Made by a program: the position numbers and the translations under genes
The notes under the pieces: model-generated
The model's database searches: none
Seen by the model: only the letters and a program-made list of their open reading frames with translations
Told to the model about the DNA's origin: nothing
Shown here: positions 55,537-64,000 of the stretch, one piece after another
Numbering within the stretch: the first letter of the stretch is position 1
Layout of the letters: every line of letters starts with the position of its first letter
Source of the DNA: Corynebacterium kalidii
GTDB lineage: Bacteria; Actinomycetota; Actinomycetes; Mycobacteriales; Mycobacteriaceae
DNA: 64,000 nt
Assembly: GCF_022869005.1 (NCBI RefSeq)
Contig: NZ_JALIEA010000017.1
Coordinates: 124,001-188,000, forward strand
Reading direction: 5' to 3'

Positions 55537-56468
55537 GCGGACGCTTCGGCTGGTGGGAGGACCTGCGCACCGACCACGCCGACCTCAGGGCGGCCCTGGC
55601 CGCGGCGTCACGACGGACGCGCGACGTCGACGAGGACGTCGGCGTCGTCCCCCCGCTGAGCCTGCCGCAGAGCGACCTGCTGCCGGTGACCGCGGCGATG
55701 GGCGTCCCGGTCGGTGGACCCTACCTGCGGTCACATGCCCGCGGATGGGAGGTCGCGCCCGGCAGGACGCTCGACGCACGGCATTTCCTCGGCCGGCTCC
55801 ACGAACTCACCGACATCGTCGCCGAGGTGATGCCGGGTGCGGAGCGGCTGATGGTGCACGTCTCCGGGCCGTGGACGTTCGGTGCGTCGGTGGAGTACCA
55901 CGGTCATCCGCTGTGCTTCGACCGTCCGGCGTTCCGGGACGTGGCGCTGTCGCTGGGGGAGGGCGTCCGGGAGTTCTGCGACGCCGTCGGGGCGTCGGTG
56001 GTGCACGTCCACGAGCGACGCCTCGGCGAGGTCGTCTCCCGGTTGCAGGGGGCGACCGAATTCGAGACGATGCAGGTCGACCGGGAGGTCGCGGTGAATG
56101 TCGAGCGACGGTTCCTCGACCAGATCCGCGGCGACGGGGCACGGTCGGTGGTCCTCGACAGCGGGGTCGGGTGGCCGGAGGTGGTGCACACCGGGGCGGA
56201 CGCCTTCGTCGTCGACGAGTTGACCGACGGTGTCGCCGGGATGATCGACGCCGGCAGTCAGGTCGCCTGGCGGGTCGGTGACGACCGCACCAGCGAGGAG
56301 ATCGCGCACAGTGTCATCCGGACCTGGCGGCAGTGGACCTTCGACAGCGCCGTCCCCGAACCGCAGATCGACCTGGTCGCGGTGGGCGACGGTGTCCTGA
56401 CACCCACGGCGGCGGCCGAGCTGGCCCGCACCGTGCGAGGCGCGGCGGCGCTGCTGCACAGCAACTGA
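55533..56468 (+). CDS. MetE/UROD-like TIM-barrel protein, probably not a methionine synthase
   Basis: This 311-residue protein resembles the C-terminal barrel of cobalamin-independent methionine synthase ([34 protein letters not shown]). It lacks the Cys residues that bind catalytic zinc in MetE; the whole chain has only two Cys, neither in a MetE-like position. It corresponds by place and type to Rv3015c, between trmU and ligA. The start is GTG 55533, coupled to mnmA through GTGA, so a link to tRNA thiolation is possible but unproven. It converges on mhuD. Confidence 0.8.
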   Translation: MSGRFGWWEDLRTDHADLRAALAAASRRTRDVDEDVGVVPPLSLPQSDLLPVTAAMGVPVGGPYLRSHARGWEVAPGRTLDARHFLGRLHELTDIVAEVMPGAERLMVHVSGPWTFGASVEYHGHPLCFDRPAFRDVALSLGEGVREFCDAVGASVVHVHERRLGEVVSRLQGATEFETMQVDREVAVNVERRFLDQIRGDGARSVVLDSGVGWPEVVHTGADAFVVDELTDGVAGMIDAGSQVAWRVGDDRTSEEIAHSVIRTWRQWTFDSAVPEPQIDLVAVGDGVLTPTAAAELARTVRGAAALLHSN

Positions 56469-56493
56469 GCCGCCCGCACGAGGTGCCCGGGAC

Positions 56494-56826
56494 CTACTCT
56501 GCGGAGGATGTTCCGGGGGATGCTGCGGCGATCGCCTCGAGGTCGACGACCTCGAACTCGAGCAGCGAGGCACCGGTGGCCACCGGCTTCTTCCCGGTGG
56601 CGTGGGCGGCACCGGCCCGCCCGTCGCGCCACGCGGCGAAATCCTCCTCGCTGGCCCACGTGGTCACCACGAAGTAGCGGCTCTCGCCGGCCGTGGGGCG
56701 CAGCAACTGGAAGCCCTCGAATCCGGGGGACCCGTCCACGCTGTGGGCCCGGGCCGCGAAGCGGGCCTCCAGCTCGGGACCGGCGTTCTCCGGAACGTCG
56801 ATGGCGTTGATCTTCACGACGGACAT
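56494..56826 (-). CDS. mhuD: MhuD-type haem-degrading monooxygenase
   Basis: This 110-residue dimeric alpha/beta-barrel protein is of the ABM/IsdG class. It starts MSVVKINAIDVPENAG and is very close to M. tuberculosis MhuD (Rv3592) along its length, with GFQLLRP, RYFVVTTW and PVATGASLLEFEVV in the same places. The residues needed by MhuD fall at the same numbers: Asn7, Trp66 and His75 (the haem iron ligand). It should open haem and free the iron. The ATG at 56826 has GAGGAG at 6 nt; the frame is open further upstream but without family similarity. It lies 85 bp behind ligA in the same direction. Confidence 0.9.
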   Translation of the reverse strand: MSVVKINAIDVPENAGPELEARFAARAHSVDGSPGFEGFQLLRPTAGESRYFVVTTWASEEDFAAWRDGRAGAAHATGKKPVATGASLLEFEVVDLEAIAAASPGTSSAE

Positions 56827-56911
56827 GAAACTCCTCACGGGGGTACGAGGCGACGGGGATGTCGTGCCCGCGAGCCTACCGCGGACACGCACGCACGTGT
56901 GCGCGGCCGGC

Positions 56912-59328
<2,417 letters not shown>

Positions 59329-59451
59329 ATGTTCAACCTGCTCAGCCGCGAAGAGATCAACGAGATGGCCTCCGGCGCCAACTACTTCCTCTTCGGTGAT
59401 GACGAGGCCATCGCGGTCGACACCGTGGAGCACGACGACTTCCTCGTCTAA
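59329..59451 (+). CDS. Short orphan protein (40 residues)
   Basis: The ATG follows GGAAAGGA at 7 nt, one of the better ribosome-binding sites here. The product starts MFNLLSREEINEM and ends VEHDDFLV. It is acidic, has no membrane segment and no Cys, and contains ANYFLFGDDEAIAV in the middle. Codons follow the local G/C bias (almost all end in C or G). It stands alone, with its own apparent promoter before it and two strong hairpins behind it. I recognise no family. It could be a small regulatory protein, or an RNA whose coding part is secondary. The frame is open further upstream to 59215, but that part looks non-coding. Confidence 0.6.
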   Translation: MFNLLSREEINEMASGANYFLFGDDEAIAVDTVEHDDFLV

Positions 59452-59461
59452 CTCGTCCCCC

Positions 59462-59484
59462 GCGGCCGGCCCCGTGCCGGCCGC
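59462..59484 (+). terminator. First hairpin behind the 40-codon gene
   Basis: GCGGCCGGC, 5-nt loop CCCGT, GCCGGCCGC: a perfect 9-bp stem starting 11 bp after the stop. There is no T-run. Confidence 0.6.
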
Positions 59485-59495
59485 CTCCCCGGAGC

Positions 59496-59544
59496 CACCT
59501 CGCCCGGGCGTACCGCACACACGCCGGTACGCCCGGGCGAGGTG
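59496..59544. terminator. Second, very strong hairpin behind the 40-codon gene
   Basis: A perfect 20-bp stem (59496-59515 with 59525-59544) and a 9-nt loop. No T-run follows. With the first hairpin it forms a tandem, U-less terminator of the type known in actinobacteria. It also isolates the following exonuclease gene. Confidence 0.7.
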
Positions 59545-59587
59545 CGTCAGTGCACCGCCACGCGGCGTCCGTGTCCGGCGGGCGTTA

Positions 59588-59593
59588 TAGAGT
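59588..59593 (+). promoter_or_regulatory. -10 box of leaderless exonuclease gene
   Basis: TAGAGT with 7 nt to the ATG at 59601. Confidence 0.55.
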
Positions 59594-59600
59594 GGCTGCC

Positions 59601-60290
59601 ATGACGACCGCCGCGCACTTCGACCCGACCCATCTGCTCAGTTTCGATCTGGAGACCACCGGCACGGACCCCTTCACGGCCCGCATCGTGACCAGCGCCC
59701 TGATCTCGATCAAGGGTCGGCAGCGCGACGACCTGGAGATGCTCGCGGATCCGGGTATCCCGATCCCGGAGGGGGCGGCGAAGGTCCACGGCATCTCCAC
59801 CGAGTACGCCCGCGAACACGGGCGCCCGCACGACGAGGTCCTGGCCGAGACCGTCGAACGTATCCGCGCCGGGTGGCGCGACGGTGCGACGGTGATCGTG
59901 TACAACGCCGCCTACGACCTCACCGTGCTGCGGAGTCTGGACCCCGGCTTCACGGTGGACGGTCCGGTGGTCGACCCCCTGGTCATCGACAAGGCCAAGG
60001 ACCCCTACCGGAAGGGTAAGCGGCAGCTGGAGCCGGTGTGCGCCCACTGGGGTGTCACCCTGGACAACGCCCACGAGGCCACGGCGGACGCCCTGGCGGC
60101 GGCGCGGGTGGCCTGGAAGCTGGCACGTGCCTACCCGGAGCTCACCGAGATGACCTCGGACGAACTGATGCTGCAGCAGGCGACCTGGCACTACGAGTCG
60201 CAGTCGGGACTGAAGAAGTACTTCGAGGACAAGGGGCAGACCGACCGGGCGGCCACGGTGAACACGTCCTGGCCGTTGCAGTCCTCCTGA
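59601..60290 (+). CDS. DEDDh 3'-5' exonuclease (DnaQ-like)
   Basis: This 229-residue exonuclease has motif Exo I LLSFDLETTGTDP, Exo II in VIVYNAAYDLTVL, and Exo III NAHEATADALAAA, with the His of the DEDDh class. Between them, KVHGISTEYAREHG is typical of DnaQ/epsilon-like domains. No helicase or BRCT part is attached, so it may be a free-standing proofreading-type or RNA-trimming enzyme. The ATG at 59601 fits the promoter spacing; the open frame upstream does not. ilvA follows after 36 bp but has its own promoter. Confidence 0.9.
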   Translation: MTTAAHFDPTHLLSFDLETTGTDPFTARIVTSALISIKGRQRDDLEMLADPGIPIPEGAAKVHGISTEYAREHGRPHDEVLAETVERIRAGWRDGATVIVYNAAYDLTVLRSLDPGFTVDGPVVDPLVIDKAKDPYRKGKRQLEPVCAHWGVTLDNAHEATADALAAARVAWKLARAYPELTEMTSDELMLQQATWHYESQSGLKKYFEDKGQTDRAATVNTSWPLQSS

Positions 60291-60312
60291 CTCACCGGTG
60301 GTGCCCGTTCAG

Positions 60313-60318
60313 TACGAT
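60313..60318 (+). promoter_or_regulatory. -10 box of leaderless ilvA transcript
   Basis: TACGAT with 8 nt to the ATG at 60327. It overlaps a TTG (60318) that would extend the frame by three codons. Confidence 0.5.
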
Positions 60319-60326
60319 TGACCACC

Positions 60327-61862
60327 ATGGCTAACTCCGCGACGAAGACCTCGGCAGAATACCTCCGCGACATCGTTGCCGCACCGGTCTACCGGGCGGC
60401 CAGGCACACACCGCTGGAAAGCATGGACTCCCTGTCGGAGAAGACCGGCAACCGCGTGCTGGTCAAGCGTGAGGACCTGCAACCGGTCCACAGTTTCAAG
60501 CTACGTGGCGCGTTCAACCGGATGTCGCAGCTCACCGGTTGTGCCGGGGTCATCACCGCCTCAGCGGGCAACCATGCCCAGGGGGTGGCGTTGTCCGGCC
60601 GTGAGCTGGGCATCCGCTCGGTCATCGTGATGCCGGTGACCACCCCGTCGATCAAGGTGGACGCCGTGCGTGGCTTCGGCGGCGAAGTCGTCCTGCACGG
60701 CGGGAACTTCGACGCGGCACAGGGCAAGGCCAAGGAGCTCTCGGAGGCCGAAGGGCTGGTCTATGTGCCGCCCTTCGACAACGAGGCGGTGATCGCCGGC
60801 CAGGGCACCATCGGGCTGGAGATCTTCCAGGCGGGTCCGGTCGACCGGGTCTTCGTCCCTGTCGGCGGTGGCGGCCTGGCCGCCGGCGTGGCGGTGCTGC
60901 TGAAGGAACTGAACCCGGAGATCCAGGTCATCGGCGTCGAACCCGAGGAATCCGCGTGCCTCACCGCGGCACTGTGGGCCGGTGAGCCCGTCGAGCTGGA
61001 CCGTGTGAGCCTCTTCGCCGAAGGCGTGGCCGTGCGCAAGATCGGTGCCGAGACTTTCCGGTTGTGCCGGGAGTACCTCGACGAGGTCGTCACCGTGAGC
61101 TCCGACGAGGTCAGCGCGGCCATCAAGGACCTCTTCGACGACACGCGGGCGATCGCCGAGCCGGCGGGCGCGGTCTCACTGGCGGGGCTGAAGAAGTACG
61201 CCGCCGCCAACGACATCCAGGATGAGACCCTGGTGAACGTGCTGTCCGGGGCGAACCTGAACTTCCACACCCTGCGGTACATCTCCGAACGGGCAGAGCT
61301 CGGTGAAGGGGGCGAGGCGATCTTCGCGGTCACCATCCCGGAGCAGCAGGGCGCCTTCGTCGAGTTCTGCGAGGTCCTCAACGGTCGGATGGTCACCGAG
61401 TTCAACTACCGTGTGGGAGAGCGGGGCGACGACCGGCGTGCACGGATCTTCGTCGGTGTCCAGCTCAAGGAGGGCGTCACGGAACGCGAGGCGATCGCGG
61501 ACGCGCTGGCCGGCGCGGGGTACGACGTGGTGGACCTGTCGGACGACGAGATCGCGAAGGAACACATCCGCTACATGATCGGCGGCGTCCCGCCCGCCTT
61601 CGTCGACGAGCGGATGTTCTCCTTCGAGTTCCCGGAACACCCGGGCGCGCTGGTGCACTTCCTGGACGTGCTCGGCACGAACTGGAACATCACCGCGTTC
61701 CACTACCGGAGCCAGGGGATGGACTACGGCCGGATCCTCGCGGCCTTCGAGGACGCCCGCTCGGCAGACTTCGAGGACCACCTCAGCCAACTGGGCTACC
61801 CCTTCACCGAGGTCACCGACAACCCGTCCTACCAGCTGTTCCTCGCGCCCGCGGGGGAGTAG
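60327..61862 (+). CDS. ilvA: Threonine dehydratase, biosynthetic
   Basis: This 511-residue PLP enzyme deaminates threonine to 2-oxobutyrate, the first step to isoleucine. The PLP lysine is in VHSFKLRGAFN, and the phosphate loop is VGGGGLAAG. The C-terminal 190 residues hold two ACT-like domains in a row (from about 330, IFAVTIPEQQGAFVEFCEVL, and from about 425, FSFEFPEHPGALVHFLDVL). This is the E. coli plan, with isoleucine and valine as the usual effectors. The C. glutamicum enzyme is shorter (436 residues from memory). It uses the product of the hom-thrC-thrB operon. Confidence 0.95.
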   Translation: MANSATKTSAEYLRDIVAAPVYRAARHTPLESMDSLSEKTGNRVLVKREDLQPVHSFKLRGAFNRMSQLTGCAGVITASAGNHAQGVALSGRELGIRSVIVMPVTTPSIKVDAVRGFGGEVVLHGGNFDAAQGKAKELSEAEGLVYVPPFDNEAVIAGQGTIGLEIFQAGPVDRVFVPVGGGGLAAGVAVLLKELNPEIQVIGVEPEESACLTAALWAGEPVELDRVSLFAEGVAVRKIGAETFRLCREYLDEVVTVSSDEVSAAIKDLFDDTRAIAEPAGAVSLAGLKKYAAANDIQDETLVNVLSGANLNFHTLRYISERAELGEGGEAIFAVTIPEQQGAFVEFCEVLNGRMVTEFNYRVGERGDDRRARIFVGVQLKEGVTEREAIADALAGAGYDVVDLSDDEIAKEHIRYMIGGVPPAFVDERMFSFEFPEHPGALVHFLDVLGTNWNITAFHYRSQGMDYGRILAAFEDARSADFEDHLSQLGYPFTEVTDNPSYQLFLAPAGE

Positions 61863-61866
61863 GTGG

Positions 61867-62526
61867 TCAGCTCAGCAGCGCGCCGAGGATCTGCCCGACC
61901 TCCCCGAGGTGCTCGATCTCGGAGAGCAGGAAGTCCGGGCCACCGGGGCGGCCGAGGATCAGGATGAAGTCCGTGCCGGGCAGCGGGGTGGCTGCCAGGG
62001 CGGAGTCCATCACCGTCCAGCTCGACGGCACCCAGGCGTCCCGGTCGGTCAGTGCACGGGGCTCGGAGACCGGGGTCTCGGACAGCTCGCGTCCGTCGTC
62101 CTCGGGGGCGGAGGAGGACGCGGCCACACGGCGGGTCTTCTCGCCGGACTCCAGGACGACGGCCCACTGCACCGACATTGACTTCGGCAGCGCGTCGATC
62201 AGTTTCTGCAGGCTGTCGAGGGCGCGGTGCCGGTGCCGGGCGAGTTCGGCCAGCAGGCTGACCTGGCCGCGTCGGTCGACCGTCCCGGAGAACGGGCGGA
62301 TCGAGTCGACGAGCACCCCGTCGACCTCCTGTGCCGCGCTGATGAGCGCGTCGGCCAGGCGGCCGGGGGGAAGGTCGACGACGACATCGTCGACGACGGT
62401 GCCGTCCGGGTCGTGCTCCACGACGTCCACGCTGCGGATATCGGCGTCGATGGTGCCCAACGTGGCGGCAATGAGCCCGAGGGTGCCGGGGACGTCGGGG
62501 AGCCGGACGCGCATCAGATAGGACAA
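61867..62526 (-). CDS. ACT-domain protein
   Basis: This roughly 219-residue protein has an N-terminal ACT domain (LSYLMRVRLPDVPGTLGLI, then VDVVEHDPDGTVVDDVVVDL) and a less defined C-terminal part that ends near DFLLSEIEHLGEVGQILGAL. ACT domains bind amino acids or similar ligands; the target here is unknown. It matches Rv3013, which also sits between ligA and gatC. The start is probably TTG 62526, behind GAGG at 6 nt, giving the family's SYLxRVRLPD start; an ATG four codons later is the alternative. It converges on ilvA with 4 bp between the stops and is divergent from gatC. Confidence 0.85.
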   Translation of the reverse strand: MSYLMRVRLPDVPGTLGLIAATLGTIDADIRSVDVVEHDPDGTVVDDVVVDLPPGRLADALISAAQEVDGVLVDSIRPFSGTVDRRGQVSLLAELARHRHRALDSLQKLIDALPKSMSVQWAVVLESGEKTRRVAASSSAPEDDGRELSETPVSEPRALTDRDAWVPSSWTVMDSALAATPLPGTDFILILGRPGGPDFLLSEIEHLGEVGQILGALLS

Positions 62527-62563
62527 GGTGTACCTCAGCGTAAATCGGAGAGTGGACGCCCCG

Positions 62564-62569
62564 ATTGTA
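62564..62569 (-). promoter_or_regulatory. -10 box of the ACT-domain gene
   Basis: TACAAT on the minus strand, 37 nt before the TTG start. It is near the consensus. Confidence 0.5.
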
Positions 62570-62609
62570 GCGAACCGGGGTGAGCGTAGGTCTTGACCCG
62601 GCGTCCTAC

Positions 62610-62615
62610 TAGAGT
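62610..62615 (+). promoter_or_regulatory. -10 box of gatCA
   Basis: TAGAGT, 41 nt before the gatC GTG. A TTGACC (62593-62598) is only 11 nt upstream, too close to be a normal -35. Confidence 0.5.
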
Positions 62616-62656
62616 GGTCGTGGTAAACCCAGCGAACACGAAAAGGGGACCCACCT

Positions 62657-62962
62657 GTGTCCGAGATCTCCCGTGACGAGGTCGCGCACCTCGCCAGGCT
62701 CTCCCGCCTCGACCTGACCGAGGACGAGCTCACCCACTATGCAGCGCAGATTGACGGCATCGTGGAGACGGTCGCCGCCGTCCGCGAGGTCGACACCGCC
62801 GGTGTCGAGCCGCTGAGCCACCCGACCCAGAACGTCGACGGTGCCGTATCCGTGATGCGTGAGGACGTCCCCCAGGAGTCCCTCACCGCCGAGCAGGCGC
62901 TCGACCAGGCCCCGAAGCAGGCGCAGCAGCGCTTCCAGGTTCCCCGGATCCTGGGCGAGTAG
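62657..62962 (+). CDS. gatC: Aspartyl/glutamyl-tRNA(Asn/Gln) amidotransferase subunit C
   Basis: This 101-residue subunit stabilises the GatA/GatB pair. The family start is [20 protein letters not shown], and [20 protein letters not shown] is typical. The start is GTG 62657 behind AAGGGGA. It is followed 19 bp later by gatA. The complex turns Glu-tRNA-Gln (and in some species Asp-tRNA-Asn) into the amidated form. Confidence 0.96.
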   Translation: MSEISRDEVAHLARLSRLDLTEDELTHYAAQIDGIVETVAAVREVDTAGVEPLSHPTQNVDGAVSVMREDVPQESLTAEQALDQAPKQAQQRFQVPRILGE

Positions 62963-62981
62963 AGGGCGAGACGACAGCGAA

Positions 62982-64000
62982 ATGAGTGAAGTGAACAGCA
63001 CCACCTACACCGTCGGAACCCGGGACGACTCGGACCTGACGACCTGGACCGCCGCAGAGCTCGCGGAGAAGATCCACGCGGGAGAGGTCAGCTCCGTCGA
63101 TGCCACCCGCGCGCACCTCGACAGGATCTCCGCGGTGGACGGGGACGTCCACGCCTTCCTGCACGTGGGGGAGAAGGAGGCCCTCGCTGCTGCGGAGCAG
63201 GCCGACGAGGACATCGCCGCGGGCAACGCCGCCTCGGCCCTCGCCGGTGTGCCCCTGGCGCTGAAGGACGTCTTCGTCACCACCGACGCGCCGACGACCT
63301 GTGCCTCGAAGATGCTCGAAGGCTACATGAGCCCCTACGATGCCACGGTGACCCGGCGTATCCGGGAGGCCGGGATCCCCATCCTGGGTAAGACCAACAT
63401 GGACGAGTTCGCGATGGGGTCGTCCACCGAGAACTCCGCCTACGGCCCCACGCACAACCCCTGGGACCTCTCCCGGACCGCCGGCGGTTCCGGCGGTGGG
63501 TCGTCGGCGGCCCTCGCCGCCGGGATGGCACCGCTGGCCATCGGCACCGACACCGGCGGATCCATCCGCCAGCCCGCCGCGTTGACCAACACCGTGGGTG
63601 TCAAGCCGACCTACGGCACCGTCTCCCGTTACGGACTGGTCGCCTGCGCCTCGTCGCTGGACCAGGGCGGCCCGACCGGCCGTACGGTGCTCGACACGGC
63701 GCTGCTGCACGAGGTGATCGCCGGGCATGACCCGCAGGACGCCACCTCGTCCGCGCACCCGGTCGCCCCTGTCGTCGAGGCAGCCCGCCGGGGAGCCGAC
63801 GGTGACCTGAGCGGTGTGACGGTCGGTGTGGTCAAGCAGCTCGAGAACGTCCAGGGCCTGCAGGCCGGGGTGGCCGAGAGCTATCGGGCCTCCCTCGAGC
63901 AGCTCACGGCACAGGGCGCCACGATCGTGGAGGTCGACTGCCCCAGCTTCGAGTACGCGCTCAACGCCTACTACCTCATCCTGCCCTGCGAGGTCAGCTC
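62982..64000 (+). CDS. gatA: Aspartyl/glutamyl-tRNA(Asn/Gln) amidotransferase subunit A (partial)
   Basis: This is the amidase subunit that releases ammonia from glutamine. About 339 codons are present and the gene runs off the right edge. The Ser-cisSer-Lys triad can be seen: Lys in [14 protein letters not shown], the Gly/Ser-rich signature [14 protein letters not shown], and the nucleophile Ser in [12 protein letters not shown]. The order and the segment [20 protein letters not shown] match Rv3011c. The start is ATG 62982; GTG 62991 is an alternative. gatB is not in the window. Confidence 0.96.
   Translation, partial: MSEVNSTTYTVGTRDDSDLTTWTAAELAEKIHAGEVSSVDATRAHLDRISAVDGDVHAFLHVGEKEALAAAEQADEDIAAGNAASALAGVPLALKDVFVTTDAPTTCASKMLEGYMSPYDATVTRRIREAGIPILGKTNMDEFAMGSSTENSAYGPTHNPWDLSRTAGGSGGGSSAALAAGMAPLAIGTDTGGSIRQPAALTNTVGVKPTYGTVSRYGLVACASSLDQGGPTGRTVLDTALLHEVIAGHDPQDATSSAHPVAPVVEAARRGADGDLSGVTVGVVKQLENVQGLQAGVAESYRASLEQLTAQGATIVEVDCPSFEYALNAYYLILPCEVS

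Noticed and set aside
59329..59451. The 40-residue protein as a precursor peptide of a modified natural product
   Set aside because: No modification enzyme, protease or exporter gene lies nearby, and the sequence has no Cys and only a small number of Ser/Thr residues.

Overview
This window reads as chromosome of a high-GC member of the Mycobacteriales, most likely a Corynebacterium. The reasons are the fused E2o/E1o 2-oxoglutarate dehydrogenase (odhA), a GapB-type second GAPDH, a WecA-type lipid-linked sugar transferase of the mycolata wall, NucS mismatch repair in place of MutSL, separate atpF and atpH genes (mycobacteria fuse them), strong G/C third-codon bias, and many apparently leaderless genes with a TANNNT -10 box 7-8 nt before the start codon. 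Almost the whole window is dense core genome. I see no insertion sequence, prophage, CRISPR array or plasmid gene.

Layout: (1) 1-11891, metabolism and transport: odhA (cut by the left edge), two hypotheticals, gapB, an amino-acid permease, the DEAD-box helicase deaD, a secreted HNH nuclease and putP. (2) 12142-20433, a four-gene DNA-transaction cluster: SNF2/HepA helicase, SWIM zinc-finger protein, SbcD-like metallophosphoesterase and SbcC/Rad50-like ATPase. (3) 20510-27191, tRNA-Arg(CCG) divergent from argS, then lysA, hom, thrC and thrB. (4) 27288-35436, a convergent acyl-CoA synthetase, then rho-prfA-prmC-sua5-wecA. (5) 35471-43400, an AtpI-like gene and the complete F1Fo ATP synthase operon atpBEFHAGDC. 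(6) 43514-46045, DUF2550 protein, nucS, a small Cys/His protein and a thioredoxin-like protein. (7) 46142-64000, orphan ABC ATPase, Nudix hydrolase, THUMP-like methyltransferase, etfBA, Na+/H+ antiporter, cysteine desulfurase-mnmA-MetE-like, ligA-mhuD (minus strand), a 40-codon orphan gene, DEDDh exonuclease, ilvA, ACT-domain protein, gatC and gatA (cut by the right edge).

From memory of the M. tuberculosis gene order, regions 1-6 follow Rv1248c to Rv1324 and region 7 follows Rv3041c to Rv3011c. The join falls in the short gap at 46046-46141. The gene sets fit together functionally. Rho, RF1 and the RF1 methyltransferase sit together. Cysteine desulfurase feeds sulfur to MnmA. ArgS is divergent from a cognate tRNA. 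hom-thrC-thrB makes threonine, and ilvA further on consumes it.

The points most worth a second look are the structured leader of the antiporter gene (about 51290-51441), the 40-codon gene with two strong hairpins behind it (59329-59544), an MhuD-type haem-degrading enzyme with its key residues conserved, the four-gene helicase/SWIM/MPE/SMC cluster, a mycobacterial-style thrC inside the hom-thrB operon, and the leaderless promoter pattern.
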